DNA of 64,000 nt from UBA1858 sp965262455. Lineage in GTDB: Bacteria > Pseudomonadota > Gammaproteobacteria > UBA4575. This document shows, piece after piece, positions 1 through 8,359 of the stretch. Below the pieces are notes generated by a model that ran no database searches, was not told the origin of the DNA, and saw only the letters and a list, made by a program, of their open reading frames with translations. Within the stretch, counting starts at the first letter, position 1, and each line of letters opens with the position of its first letter. The stretch spans positions 186,001-250,000 of the forward strand of contig CBDHFH010000003.1 of NCBI GenBank assembly GCA_965262455.1. The letters run 5' to 3'. The position numbers and the translations under genes are program-made.

Positions 1-152
1 GCAATCTTCTTTGCGGTGCCGGGTTGTAATGGGCTCTTGGAGACTTTTTGAGTTAACCCATTTAACTTCATGCACACAGGTGCACCGGTGGTAAAAAATA
101 AATCAGACGCAGCCTTTTCGGCCATGAGTTTTAAATAAGGACTAATTGTCAT
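1..152 (-). CDS. PilU-like pilus retraction ATPase, N-terminal fragment
   Basis: Reading leftward from an ATG at 152-150 gives about 50 codons running off the window edge. The start (MTISPYLKLMAEKAASDLFF) and the following TTGAPVCMKLNG segment match the N-terminal domain of PilT/PilU ATPases, which begins with a helix, then SDLF/SDLH and a G.P...++G turn. It follows the complete pilU by only 22 bases on the same strand, so it is probably the third gene of a pilT-pilU-pilU2 operon. The Walker motifs lie outside the window, so whether it is an active ATPase cannot be seen. An ATG ten codons in is an alternative start. Confidence 0.75.
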   Translation of the reverse strand, partial: MTISPYLKLMAEKAASDLFFTTGAPVCMKLNGLTQKVSKSPLQPGTAKKI

Positions 153-174
153 AAGTGCAAACTTTGTGAGTTAT

Positions 175-1341
175 TTACATTACCATACCTGACTCTTCAG
201 CATCTTCTTCTACTGTAAGAGCTTCGAGGCCATCAAGCAAGTCAGTGGCCTTGGATTTCTTGCCTTCCAGTTTCAAACGCAAACGCAAATCGTTGACTGA
301 GTCTGCACTACGCAAACCGTCTTCTACGGTAATCAAATCACTCTCGATAAGATCAAATAAATGTTGATCAAATGTCTGCATGCCTAATTCTCTTGATTTA
401 GCTATCAACGCCTTCATCTTAGGTACGTCACCTTTGAAAATTAAGTCTGCCATCAATGGTGAATTAATTAATATTTCAATTGCAGGCACACGCCCATCGG
501 ATTCTTTAATTGGCAGAAGTCGTTGCGAAACAATGGCCTTTAAATTTAATGACATGTCCATTAACAACTGCGCACGTTTTTCCTCAGGGAAGAAGTTAAT
601 AATTCTATCAAGCGCTTGGTTAGTACTATTAGCGTGCAATGTGGCTAAGCATAAATGACCGGTTTCAGCGAATGCCACAGCATATTCCATTGTTTCACGA
701 TCGCGTATCTCACCAATGAGGATCACATCTGGCGCTTGTCTTAAGGTATTTTTTAGTGCGATTTCAAATGTTTCTGTATCCACCCCCACTTCGCGTTGCG
801 TGACAATACAGTTACGATGCTTATGTACGAATTCGATTGGGTCTTCAATGGTAATAATGTGCCCTTGGCTATGCTCATTGCGATAACCCAACATCGCTGC
901 CAGTGATGTAGATTTACCACAGCCCGTACCGCCTACGAAAATGACCAATCCGTTTTTGGTCATAGAGATCTCCTTGATCACGTCCGGCAATCTCAATTCT
1001 TCTATGGTGGGTATCTCAGCATTAATCACACGCAATACCATGCCAGAGCTATTGCGTTGCATGAATGCATTGACACGAAAACGAGAAATATTCGGCAGAC
1101 TGATTGCAAAGTTACATTCTTGCGTCTCTTCATACTCACGTATTTGTCGGTCATTCATAATAGAACGGACCAACACTTGCGCATGAGATGCTGTTAATGG
1201 CTGATTTGTAATGGGTGTCATCTTGCCATCCAATTTCATGGATGGCGGCGCACCAACAGTGATAAACAAATCCGAGCCGCCTTTCTGCAACATATTGCGC
1301 AGCAGGTCATGCATAAATGTTATTGCCTTATCTCTATCCAT
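175..1341 (-). CDS. pilU: Type IV pilus retraction ATPase PilU
   Basis: Cytoplasmic hexameric ATPase that works with PilT to depolymerise type IV pili for twitching and adhesion. The 388 residues show the PilT/PilU N-terminal domain (SDLFITVG near residue 23), Walker A GGTGCGKST at 137-145, the Asp box IEDPIEF, Walker B ILIGEIRD and a His box GHLCLATLHAN. The segments ECNFAI, GMVLRVI and QREVGVDTETFEIALKNTLRQ are more typical of PilU than PilT. The acidic C-terminal tail (VEEDAEESGMVM) is longer than in many PilU proteins. It lies 24 bases after pilT in the same direction, so the two are probably co-transcribed. Confidence 0.93.
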   Translation of the reverse strand: MDRDKAITFMHDLLRNMLQKGGSDLFITVGAPPSMKLDGKMTPITNQPLTASHAQVLVRSIMNDRQIREYEETQECNFAISLPNISRFRVNAFMQRNSSGMVLRVINAEIPTIEELRLPDVIKEISMTKNGLVIFVGGTGCGKSTSLAAMLGYRNEHSQGHIITIEDPIEFVHKHRNCIVTQREVGVDTETFEIALKNTLRQAPDVILIGEIRDRETMEYAVAFAETGHLCLATLHANSTNQALDRIINFFPEEKRAQLLMDMSLNLKAIVSQRLLPIKESDGRVPAIEILINSPLMADLIFKGDVPKMKALIAKSRELGMQTFDQHLFDLIESDLITVEDGLRSADSVNDLRLRLKLEGKKSKATDLLDGLEALTVEEDAEESGMVM

Positions 1342-1365
1342 TTTTTCTTTACTTCATGCAGTTAA

Positions 1366-2400
1366 TTAAAAGTCATCTTTATTTGCAGCGCGTCGACGTG
1401 CTTCTTCTTTACTAATTAAGCCTTTTGCTTGAACTTCTTTTAGACATTGATCTAGAGTCTGCATGCCTGCATTTTGACTTGTCTGTATTGATGAATACAT
1501 TTGTGCCACTTTATCTTCACGAATCAGATTACGAATTGCCGGTGTGCCTAACATAATTTCATGCGCTGCAATTCTGCCGCCACCAATTTTACGGCATAAA
1601 GTTTGTGAAATAACGGCGCGTAAGGATTCCGATAACATCGAACGCACCATGTCTTTTTCAGTGGCCGGAAATACATCGACAATGCGGTCAATCGTTTTTG
1701 CTGCAGAACTAGTGTGTAAGGTGCCAAATACCAAATGACCCGTTTCTGCGGCCGTTAAAGCCAAACGAATAGTTTCCAGATCTCGCAATTCACCAACCAA
1801 TATGGTATCTGGATCTTCGCGCAGTGCCGATCTCAACGCTTCATTAAAACCCAATGTGTCACGATGCACTTCACGTTGGTTGATTAAGCTTTTTCTACTT
1901 TCATGGATAAATTCAATCGGGTCTTCGATGGTAAGAATATGACCGTATTCGTTTTCATTTTTATGATTAATCATGGCCGCCAGGGTCGTTGACTTACCAG
2001 AGCCGGTAGGACCTGTAACTAACACTAAGCCGCGAGGATAGGTAGATATATCAGTGAATATTCTTGGGCAATCGAGTTCTTCCAGGGTGAGAATATTGGT
2101 CGGAATGGTTCTAAATACCGCGCCTGCGCCACGACTTTGGTTGAATGCGTTAACACGGAAACGTGCCAAGCCAGGTATTTCAAAAGAAAAGTCAGTCTCA
2201 AGAAATTCTTCGTAATCTTTACGTTGCTTGTCATTCATGATGTCGTACACCATTGAATGAACTTGCTTATGCTCCATGACAGGCACATTTATTCGACGTA
2301 CATCACCATCGACACGAATCATCGGTGGGACGCCAGCAGAAAGATGTAGGTCTGAGGCTCCATTTTTCACAGAGAAAGCCAACAGCTGTGATATATCCAC
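1366..2400 (-). CDS. pilT: Type IV pilus retraction ATPase PilT
   Basis: Motor ATPase that powers pilus retraction at the inner-membrane base of type IV pili. The 344-residue length is normal for PilT. Visible motifs are SDLHLSAG near residue 17, Walker A GPTGSGKST at 130-138, the Asp box TIEDPIEF, Walker B ILVGELRD and the His box TGHLVFGTLHT. The start is GTG at 2400-2398, preceded by AAGGAG five bases upstream, which decides the start. First gene of pilT-pilU-pilU2; divergent from yggS across about 250 bases that must hold both promoters. Confidence 0.96.
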   Translation of the reverse strand: MDISQLLAFSVKNGASDLHLSAGVPPMIRVDGDVRRINVPVMEHKQVHSMVYDIMNDKQRKDYEEFLETDFSFEIPGLARFRVNAFNQSRGAGAVFRTIPTNILTLEELDCPRIFTDISTYPRGLVLVTGPTGSGKSTTLAAMINHKNENEYGHILTIEDPIEFIHESRKSLINQREVHRDTLGFNEALRSALREDPDTILVGELRDLETIRLALTAAETGHLVFGTLHTSSAAKTIDRIVDVFPATEKDMVRSMLSESLRAVISQTLCRKIGGGRIAAHEIMLGTPAIRNLIREDKVAQMYSSIQTSQNAGMQTLDQCLKEVQAKGLISKEEARRRAANKDDF

Positions 2401-2651
2401 TTAGACTCCTTTCTAATTACGCTATACAATCCGGTGTAGTTTGAAACTAGGCAGCCGTGTTTTTGTTGTTTAACGCCGCGCCACCAATCCTTGGATGACT
2501 ACTATATATCGTCACTCCAGTGATTCGCGTAATTAGACCTTAGGTATGCGACAAGCAAACACATTGTAACGATAAACAGAAGCTTACCAGAACGCACTAG
2601 TGCACCTTGCACGCAAATATTTCCGGATAGCATTCCAATTGTTAACTCATT

Positions 2652-3344
2652 ATGTCATCTAGCATAGCCAGTAACTATGAAACGGTTAGAGGAAAAATCT
2701 CGATTTTCGAGCAACGCTATGCGCGTCAAGTGAATGATGTGTGCCTAATCGCCGTTAGCAAGACTCGTAGCGTAGAGGAAATTCGCTCTCTGGCCGCATT
2801 AGGTCAGCGTCATTTTGGTGAAAACTACGTACAAGAGGCAATAGATAAAATCGCTGATATTACAGATATACCGTTAATTTGGCACTTTATTGGACCAATA
2901 CAAAAAAACAAAACCAAATTAATCGCGCAACATTTTGTTTGGGTGCATAGTGTTGAGCGCGAAGTGATAGCCACACGCCTCAATGACCAGCGCCCCGCGT
3001 CATTACCGAAACTCAATGTATGTTTGCAAATTAATATCGATAATGAAGCAAGCAAGTCTGGCATCACAGCACAACAGGCACCTGCACTTGCCGCTAAGGT
3101 CAGTGCAATGCCTAATTTAATATTGCGTGGACTTATGGCGATACCAGTCGCCACGGACGATATCAATCAACAACTTTATTCTTTTAAAAAAATGTCGGCG
3201 TTGTTTAGTGAGCTGCAGCAACAACATGAGTATATGGATACTTTATCCATGGGCATGAGTAATGACTATGAAGCCGCTATTGCCAATGGTGCAACAATGA
3301 TTCGAATTGGCACCGCATTATTTGGCCCACGCCGCAACACATGA
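2652..3344 (+). CDS. yggS: PLP homeostasis protein YggS (PROSC family)
   Basis: Pyridoxal-5-phosphate-binding protein that buffers PLP and affects amino-acid metabolism; it has no known enzymatic reaction. The 230 residues form the single TIM-barrel fold of the family, with the PLP lysine in AVSKT near residue 36, the signature FGENYVQE near 74, WHFIGPIQKNK near 92 and the C-terminal GMSNDYEAAIANGATMIRIGTALFG. It precedes proC by 12 bases and yggT follows, the standard yggS-proC-yggT order of gammaproteobacteria next to pilT. Confidence 0.95.
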   Translation: MSSSIASNYETVRGKISIFEQRYARQVNDVCLIAVSKTRSVEEIRSLAALGQRHFGENYVQEAIDKIADITDIPLIWHFIGPIQKNKTKLIAQHFVWVHSVEREVIATRLNDQRPASLPKLNVCLQINIDNEASKSGITAQQAPALAAKVSAMPNLILRGLMAIPVATDDINQQLYSFKKMSALFSELQQQHEYMDTLSMGMSNDYEAAIANGATMIRIGTALFGPRRNT

Positions 3345-3356
3345 AACAATACTCAT

Positions 3357-4196
3357 ATGACTGATCATACTCATCAATCCTTACTCGTCTTTGGTGCTGG
3401 CAATATGGGCAAGAGTGTCGTGGGTGGCTTGCTTACTAATCAGTGGCCAGCCGATAGCATTACCTTATGCGATATTGAGAAATCGCGACATGCATCATTG
3501 CAACAACAATTTCCTCACTGCAGTCTCATTTCATCGCCCAATGAGATGGCTCACTCACCGAGCGTAATTTTGTTGGCTGTCAAACCTCATGACATGAAGA
3601 CACTCTGTCAATTACTCACTAACAACGATCATTTCAGATATTCTTTATATATCACTGTCGCCGCGGGCCTGCCTATCAGCGCTTATCAACGTTGGTTGGG
3701 TGACCAGGTTAAACTAGTCCGTTGCATGCCAAATACGCCTGCCGCCGTTGGCTTGGCAATGACAGGGTTGTATACCTCATCAGACACCTCAGAAACTGAT
3801 AAAGCATTAGCTGATCAAATATTAAACTCAATCGGTGCAACACTCTGGGTTAATAAAGAATCCATGTTAGATGCCGTGACTGCACTATCCGGCAGTGGCC
3901 CCGCCTATGTGTTTTATTTAATGGAGTGCATGCAAAAAGGCGGGCAAGCACTTGGCTTAAGTGCTGAAGAAAGCAATAAACTCGCACTACAAACATTGGT
4001 GGGTGCCGCACAACTGGCCAAACATCAAGCAATTGACTTTGAAACGTTAAGAGCGAATGTCACATCCAAAGGCGGCACGACTGAACAGGCTATCAATTGC
4101 TTTCAGCAAAATAATTTAAATAAAATTGTACAAGATGCACTGAGCGCGGCCGCCAAGCGTGCCGAAGAAATTAGTCAAACCTTTGATAAGGAATAA
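3357..4196 (+). CDS. proC: Pyrroline-5-carboxylate reductase
   Basis: Cytosolic enzyme that reduces 1-pyrroline-5-carboxylate to L-proline with NAD(P)H, the last step of proline synthesis. The 279 residues show the Rossmann glycine motif FGAGNMGKSVVGGLL near residue 12, the VKPHDM turn after strand 4, the RCMPNTPAAVG segment near 122, and the substrate/dimer signature ALSGSGPAYVFYLMECM near 176 ending with TSKGGTTEQAI. All expected parts are present. Middle gene of the yggS-proC-yggT operon, four bases from yggT. Confidence 0.96.
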   Translation: MTDHTHQSLLVFGAGNMGKSVVGGLLTNQWPADSITLCDIEKSRHASLQQQFPHCSLISSPNEMAHSPSVILLAVKPHDMKTLCQLLTNNDHFRYSLYITVAAGLPISAYQRWLGDQVKLVRCMPNTPAAVGLAMTGLYTSSDTSETDKALADQILNSIGATLWVNKESMLDAVTALSGSGPAYVFYLMECMQKGGQALGLSAEESNKLALQTLVGAAQLAKHQAIDFETLRANVTSKGGTTEQAINCFQQNNLNKIVQDALSAAAKRAEEISQTFDKE

Positions 4197-4199
4197 CCA

Positions 4200-4748
4200 A
4201 TGCAAGCCGCAAATAATGTACTAGTTTTCTTAATCCACACCTTATTCACGCTCTACATTGGTGCCATTATTATTCGTACCATGCTCGCACTGTTTCGTGC
4301 CGACTTTTACAATCCCATTTCACAGTTCTTAGTCACCATCACTAACCCATTGCTAATACCACTACGTAAAATCATACCGAGTATTGGCAAAATCGATACA
4401 GCAAGCTGCTTACTAATCATCGGTCTTAAGGTATTGGAAATATTTTTACTCTTTAGTATCAAAGGAATAGCGATAAATCTTCAGTCATTAGTGACATTAA
4501 CTATTTTTCAGCTTATCACTATGATTGTGTCTATTTTCTTATATGCTGTGATTATTCGTGCCATCTTAAGTTGGTTCGTCAACGCTAACATGGGGCCTAA
4601 TCCGCTGCTTTCTATCATTAACTCCATCACTGAACCCTTGCTTGGTCCGGCGAGAAAAATCATACCTCCTGTTGGGATGTTTGATTTATCTGCATTAGTC
4701 GTCATTCTGATTCTATATTCTATATTGATTGTTCTTGGGTCTATATAA
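4200..4748 (+). CDS. yggT: YggT family integral membrane protein
   Basis: Inner-membrane protein of the YggT/CCB3 family. The 182 residues contain two copies of the YggT repeat: a membrane helix followed by an ILSWF/MLALF-type segment and then P.L.P.RK.IP. The first copy has NPLLIPLRKIIPSIGKID near residue 50 and the second has EPLLGPARKIIPPVGMFD near 147. In other bacteria the family is linked to osmotic tolerance or positioning of cell-division and respiratory complexes; its exact role is unsettled. Last gene of the proC operon. Confidence 0.9.
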   Translation: MQAANNVLVFLIHTLFTLYIGAIIIRTMLALFRADFYNPISQFLVTITNPLLIPLRKIIPSIGKIDTASCLLIIGLKVLEIFLLFSIKGIAINLQSLVTLTIFQLITMIVSIFLYAVIIRAILSWFVNANMGPNPLLSIINSITEPLLGPARKIIPPVGMFDLSALVVILILYSILIVLGSI

Positions 4749-4818
4749 GCGTCTCAATTTGTAGCGGAAGCGTTAATTTATATCTCTTTAGGCTGCAAAA
4801 AAGAACAACTACTAAATT

Positions 4819-4905
4819 TGCATGCTTGCTTAACTGTCTTCATATAGCACATTAAGTTGTTATTAGAATCTCAAATATAATCCAGCATTATTTTACAAGC
4901 ATGCA
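4819..4905. repeat. Inverted repeat in the 357-base gap before the HU-like gene
   Basis: A 10-base arm TGCATGCTTG at 4819-4828 is repeated in inverted form (CAAGCATGCA) at 4896-4905, with 67 bases between. A further partial copy, GCAAGCAT, lies near 4928. The gap 4749-5105 otherwise holds no convincing gene; promoter-like TTGTGT and TAATAA hexamers about 16 bases apart lie near 4982-5010 and could drive the HU-like gene. The repeat could bind a regulator or fold in RNA; neither can be told from the sequence. Confidence 0.4.
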
Positions 4906-5105
4906 TATATAACACCTGTGATAATTGCAAGCATTTCAGGAAATACTTAAATAGAAGGATAAAATTGGCATTATGCTTTTCCTTGTGTACAATTCGCTGA
5001 CACATAATAATTATAAAATGTCGTTTAGAGATAACTACAACGATGCCACTAATCTTTATTGGTATCTCACACAGTTAAAACAAACTCACATTAGAGGAAC
5101 ATTTA

Positions 5106-5441
5106 ATGGCCGTTAAAAAGAAAGCCGCGTCAGCAGTTAAAAAACCACCCACTAAGTCAGAAATCCTAAACAGTATCTCTGGAGAAACTGATTTAACTAG
5201 AAAGCAAGTTGCATCGGTTTTTACTGCACTTGAAGGACTTATTGCTAAGGAAATGAAACCAAGAGGCTCAGGTTTATTTAATATGGTTGGCTTATGCAAG
5301 ATCAAGGTTGTTAAAAAACCTGCCACTAAGGCTCGCAAAGGTATCAACCCATTCACTGGTGAAGAAACTGTATTTAAAGCCAAGCCAGCTCGAAAAGCAG
5401 TCAAAGTACTGCCTCTTAAGGGCTTAAAGGATATGGTGTAA
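5106..5441 (+). CDS. HU-family DNA-binding protein with Lys-rich N-terminus
   Basis: Probable nucleoid-associated protein. The 111 residues begin with a basic tail (MAVKKKAASAVKKPPTKSE) followed by an HU-like fold: helix pair LTRKQVASVFTALEGLIAKEM, then strands GSGLFNMVGLCKIKVVKKPA and a basic arm KARKGINPFTGEETVFKAKPARKAVKVLPLKGLK. The NPFTGEE.V.KAKPA motif sits where HU carries its minor-groove arm and NP..G. Longer than HU (about 90 residues) because of the basic tail. Stands alone with its own upstream region and a terminator just downstream. RBS GAGG lies upstream of the ATG. Confidence 0.85.
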   Translation: MAVKKKAASAVKKPPTKSEILNSISGETDLTRKQVASVFTALEGLIAKEMKPRGSGLFNMVGLCKIKVVKKPATKARKGINPFTGEETVFKAKPARKAVKVLPLKGLKDMV

Positions 5442-5461
5442 GCCGCTTCCACAAGCATATT

Positions 5462-5497
5462 TGCCGCAGGTTATAAATATACAACCTGCGGCACTAT
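5462..5497. terminator. Bidirectional-type hairpin after the HU-like gene
   Basis: GCCGCAGGTT at 5463-5472 pairs perfectly with AACCTGCGGC at 5483-5492 around a 10-base loop, followed by CACTATTT on the plus side. Placed between convergent genes (HU-like gene and terB-like gene), so it may end both transcripts. Confidence 0.75.
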
Positions 5498-5539
5498 TTA
5501 AAACCGTAGACAGTATATTACACGCATTAAAAAACAAAC

Positions 5540-5998
5540 TTAATCAGGCTTTTTCTCTAGCACTTGATGCTTGATACGTACGAAATCTGCATGGGATAAA
5601 TACAGCCAGTCGGCTATCTTTCTAATATGATATTCCTCGTATTTATCTAAGTCATTATCCGCATAAGCCACTTCCCATAACCCCTTAAGAAGATCACGCT
5701 TTGCATCAATATCCATCTCTTCGTTGATAAGGCGAATAAATGGATGGGAAGACGTATAACCATCGTGCTCATCTAATGCGTAGCTAAGCACTTTTCCCGC
5801 TTCAATATCGGATAAATCAAACTGCCTTGCCAGTACATTTTTAATCACTTGCTGTTCATCTGTTGCTATTTCATGGTCAGCCCGACTCACCTCAATAAGC
5901 AGAATCGCAGCAGCCAGTTGTGCTGTATGTTGCTCGCTACAACTATCAGTGCCTATATTCAGAGTGGAGTCTAACCAACGATTAATTTTGCTAAACAT
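5540..5998 (-). CDS. TerB-family (tellurite-resistance-like) protein
   Basis: A 152-residue helical protein of the TerB fold. The diagnostic pattern is seen twice: acidic helix turns AAAILLIEVSRADHEIATDEQQVIKNVL near residue 28 and LLKGLWEVAYADNDLDKYEEYHIRKIADWL near 103, each with the D..E/D....E metal-binding spacing found in TerB. Stand-alone TerB proteins are common and usually not part of a ter tellurite operon; no other ter genes are nearby. It sits 14 bases after hspQ on the same strand, so a shared transcript is likely. Confidence 0.85.
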   Translation of the reverse strand: MFSKINRWLDSTLNIGTDSCSEQHTAQLAAAILLIEVSRADHEIATDEQQVIKNVLARQFDLSDIEAGKVLSYALDEHDGYTSSHPFIRLINEEMDIDAKRDLLKGLWEVAYADNDLDKYEEYHIRKIADWLYLSHADFVRIKHQVLEKKPD

Positions 5999-6012
5999 AA
6001 AATTAAATACCG

Positions 6013-6327
6013 TTATTGCCTTGATTGCAAAGTATATTGTCCTTGCGAATAATTCGAGAAATACATATCAATAAGCGGGTGAATGATTTCACTATTATCG
6101 ACTGTCTCCTGGATATGTCTCTCCGCAACATTAGTCGTAATATCTGAGTCATCAACCAATACATGATACCAGGGTGCATTTTTTGGTAATCGCGATTTGG
6201 CAACTTGTTCATACCAGCTTTCTGAGCCGGAAAATTCTGCATCTGCATCAAATATCACACCACGATAGCCGAATTTATTATGTTGGATAATTTGCCCAAT
6301 GTGAAACTTGAGTACTTGCTTTGTCAT
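6013..6327 (-). CDS. hspQ: Heat shock protein HspQ
   Basis: Small hemimethylated-DNA-binding/YccV-domain protein that in Escherichia coli stimulates turnover of denatured proteins and acts as a Lon specificity factor. The 104 residues match the family along the whole length: FHIGQIIQHNKFGYRGVIFDAD near residue 8, then WYEQVAKSRLP, APWYHVLVDDS and a NVAERHIQE segment ending with HPLIDMYF. No sigma-32-type promoter was recognised upstream. Divergent from the small gene at 6465. Confidence 0.93.
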   Translation of the reverse strand: MTKQVLKFHIGQIIQHNKFGYRGVIFDADAEFSGSESWYEQVAKSRLPKNAPWYHVLVDDSDITTNVAERHIQETVDNSEIIHPLIDMYFSNYSQGQYTLQSRQ

Positions 6328-6464
6328 AATTAGGTGTTTTCCAAAAGATACGATGTATATTAACTTTGGGCAGTAGTTATCACTATCAGCCCACGTGTAT
6401 GCTTAATAATAATGATACGATTTACCACCTAACTGCTTATTCATTCACTTAAACAATTTACCAC

Positions 6465-6764
6465 ATGGCTGCAGACAATAAACCCAGTAAAGAGCAACGC
6501 ACCTTGTTGGTGATGCGTAAGGTACTATCAGCAATAATACGCGAAACGACCCCTAATCCTGGCATGAAGCATGTGCTGAGTGACCACACACGCGAAGATA
6601 TGCGTATGTGTCTTAGCTTAATCGCTGCAAGAGAGCAGGAATTAGCTCAACAATCTGGCATAGATGTACAAGAGCGACCGCGCTATCCTGACCAGCCTAA
6701 ACAATCCTCTGTTGTCTCATTTGATGCATTAAAGAAACCGAAGATTCCGCCCAACAACGAATGA
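6465..6764 (+). CDS. Conserved small protein of unknown function
   Basis: A 99-residue soluble protein without signal peptide or membrane segment. The central part (MRKVLSAIIRETTPNPGMKHVLSDHTREDMRMCLSLIAAREQEL is split here as MRKVLSAIIRETTP, GMKHVLSDHTREDMR and CLSLIAAREQEL) resembles small proteobacterial proteins of unknown function that are sometimes labelled segregation/condensation-related; that label is unproven. A RPRYPDQP motif follows at about residue 72. Ten bases separate it from the MbcA/ParS-like gene, so the two are probably co-transcribed. Confidence 0.7.
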   Translation: MAADNKPSKEQRTLLVMRKVLSAIIRETTPNPGMKHVLSDHTREDMRMCLSLIAAREQELAQQSGIDVQERPRYPDQPKQSSVVSFDALKKPKIPPNNE

Positions 6765-6773
6765 ATTGATGCC

Positions 6774-7160
6774 ATGAGAACAGCACAAGACAATATCGTT
6801 ATTACCAAGATGACAATGCAGTTGATGGATGATTGGGGCCTCGATGGAAAACAGATTATTCAGCTACTCGCTCTACCCGCCACTATCCGCACACGTCACT
6901 TAGAAAAATTCCGCAAAGGCGACGCCTTTCCCATGAATAATGAGACGCTCAACCGCATCGAGCACATTGCGGGTATCGCCGACGCATTACGGACTACTTA
7001 TCCGCGCAATACACAAATGGGTTTTCGTTGGCTACACACCCCCCATCGACGATTTAGAAATAACACTCCAATCGAAACTATGTTAAAAAGTGATTCTGGG
7101 CTATTAAGAGTTCGCTCGGAACTCGATTGCGCATACGCCTGGGATCGCTCAGGCTCTTAA
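6774..7160 (+). CDS. MbcA/ParS/Xre-like antitoxin-domain protein (orphan)
   Basis: A 128-residue protein with a short helix-turn-helix-like N-terminal half and the C-terminal toxin-binding domain of the MbcA/ParS/Xre (DUF2384) antitoxins. Visible family features are the RIEHIAGIADALRTTYP helix near residue 63, the WL..PH..F.NNTPIETML segment near 83 and the terminal GLLRVRSELDCAYAWDR. Known partners are RES-domain toxins encoded directly downstream, but the next gene here is a Cys-cluster protein, not a RES protein. It may be a regulator or a remnant of a toxin-antitoxin pair. Confidence 0.75.
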   Translation: MRTAQDNIVITKMTMQLMDDWGLDGKQIIQLLALPATIRTRHLEKFRKGDAFPMNNETLNRIEHIAGIADALRTTYPRNTQMGFRWLHTPHRRFRNNTPIETMLKSDSGLLRVRSELDCAYAWDRSGS

Positions 7161-7180
7161 CTCACTTTACCTATACGCTG

Positions 7181-7612
7181 ATGCATAAAGAAACTATTAT
7201 TAGATTCGAAGACATTAAAGCCACATTAGACCCAAGTATTGAGATTACGGCGGAAAATAAATGCGGCTTCTGCACCAACACAATTTGCTGCACGTATGTC
7301 ACTCAACCGATTGACACTCCCAGAAGCAAACAGGATTTTGAATATTTACTCTGGCAGGTCTCACACGACAATATAGAAGTATATCAAGACGATGAAGGCT
7401 GGTGTTTGCTAGTGGAAGGAAGGTGCACCCACATTTTGCCTAATGGCGGTTGCGGGATTTATGAAAATCGCCCTCAGATATGTCGTGACCACAGCAATGA
7501 TTATTGCGAATTTGATGCACCCTCAGAAGAAGGCTTTGAATTATATTTTCGTAACTACGATGAACTACTGGCTTATTGCAAGAAGCGCTTTAAGCACTGG
7601 AAGCGTGGGTAA
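7181..7612 (+). CDS. YkgJ-type Cys-cluster protein (putative Zn/Fe-chelating)
   Basis: A 143-residue cytosolic protein rich in spaced cysteines: CGFCTNTICC near residue 29, CTHILPNGGCGIYENRPQICRDH near 89 and another C at NDYCEF. The C..C....CC and C........C.IY..RP..CR pattern is that of the YkgJ/CxxCxxCC family, thought to chelate zinc or iron, with no settled reaction. The ATG at 7181 is chosen over an upstream in-frame start inside the preceding gene because conservation begins there. Weak RBS. Confidence 0.8.
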   Translation: MHKETIIRFEDIKATLDPSIEITAENKCGFCTNTICCTYVTQPIDTPRSKQDFEYLLWQVSHDNIEVYQDDEGWCLLVEGRCTHILPNGGCGIYENRPQICRDHSNDYCEFDAPSEEGFELYFRNYDELLAYCKKRFKHWKRG

Positions 7613-7635
7613 TCTTATTGTCAGCAACGACTAGC

Positions 7636-8313
7636 TTAGCTTTCTAACTCGTCCACAATTTCGTGGAACCCATTAATTGCCTGATATATATCTGTATCTT
7701 GATGCGGCAGCGTGGTATCTGGCTGTCGCACACTTAATAAATGCCTGATTCCATAGCGGTCTGCCGCTTTTAGCACTGCAATATTATCATCAATTAATAG
7801 GGTAGTATGTGGATGATAGTCTTCATCATCTGCGAGTAACGGCCAAAACTCATCATGTTCTTTCGCGTAGCCATAGCTATGTGAAGTGATAATTCGATCA
7901 AACATGGAACGAATTCCAGTTTCATCCATCTTAATATCAACGCTATCCATATGCGCATTGGTTAATAACACTGATCTCTTGCCATTCGCATTGAGCCATA
8001 GCAAAAATTCATTGACTAAAGGGAACAAGCTGACACGAGATGCAATTTGACGCTTCATGTCTTTAATATTTAAACCGAGTTGAGCTGACCAATAATCAGT
8101 GCAATACCAGCTTAATTTACCACGCTGTTGCTTATACATTGAAAGACAGAACTGTTTGGCATCCGCATGATCCATACCTTTACTTTGGCTATAAATTTGA
8201 GGGACGTACTCATGCCAAAAATAATTATCAAACGCCAGATCCATAAGCGTCCCATCCATATCTAAAAAAACAGTATTTATTTGAGCCCAATCTACAGAGC
8301 GATTATCATTCAT
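7636..8313 (-). CDS. yrfG: GMP/IMP nucleotidase YrfG (HAD hydrolase)
   Basis: HAD-superfamily phosphatase that removes the 5-prime phosphate of purine nucleotides in the cytosol. With the start at 8313 (MNDNRS) it has 225 residues. Motif I DMDGTLMDLAFDNYFWHEYV near residue 18 is characteristic of YrfG, followed by LLTNAHMDSVDIK (motif II T and N), a cap with KEHDEFWPLL and the acidic motif LLIDDNIAVLKAA. An upstream TTG/ATG extension to 8373 would overlap cysQ and is not conserved-looking. Divergent from cysQ with start codons 46 bases apart. Confidence 0.9.
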   Translation of the reverse strand: MNDNRSVDWAQINTVFLDMDGTLMDLAFDNYFWHEYVPQIYSQSKGMDHADAKQFCLSMYKQQRGKLSWYCTDYWSAQLGLNIKDMKRQIASRVSLFPLVNEFLLWLNANGKRSVLLTNAHMDSVDIKMDETGIRSMFDRIITSHSYGYAKEHDEFWPLLADDEDYHPHTTLLIDDNIAVLKAADRYGIRHLLSVRQPDTTLPHQDTDIYQAINGFHEIVDELES

Positions 8314-8359
8314 GAGTAGTATTACAAATAATTTAAATTTGCAGCCTTTATATACAAAC

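Noticed and set aside
4973..5122. Short open frame of about 46 codons overlapping the start of the HU-like gene
   Set aside because: No RBS, overlaps the real start, and composition fits non-coding leader.
6003..6251. Frame of 82 codons overlapping hspQ
   Set aside because: Shadow of hspQ in another frame; no RBS or family pattern.
7616..7660. Terminator between the Cys-cluster gene and yrfG
   Set aside because: Only weak pairing; no clear stem with T-run.
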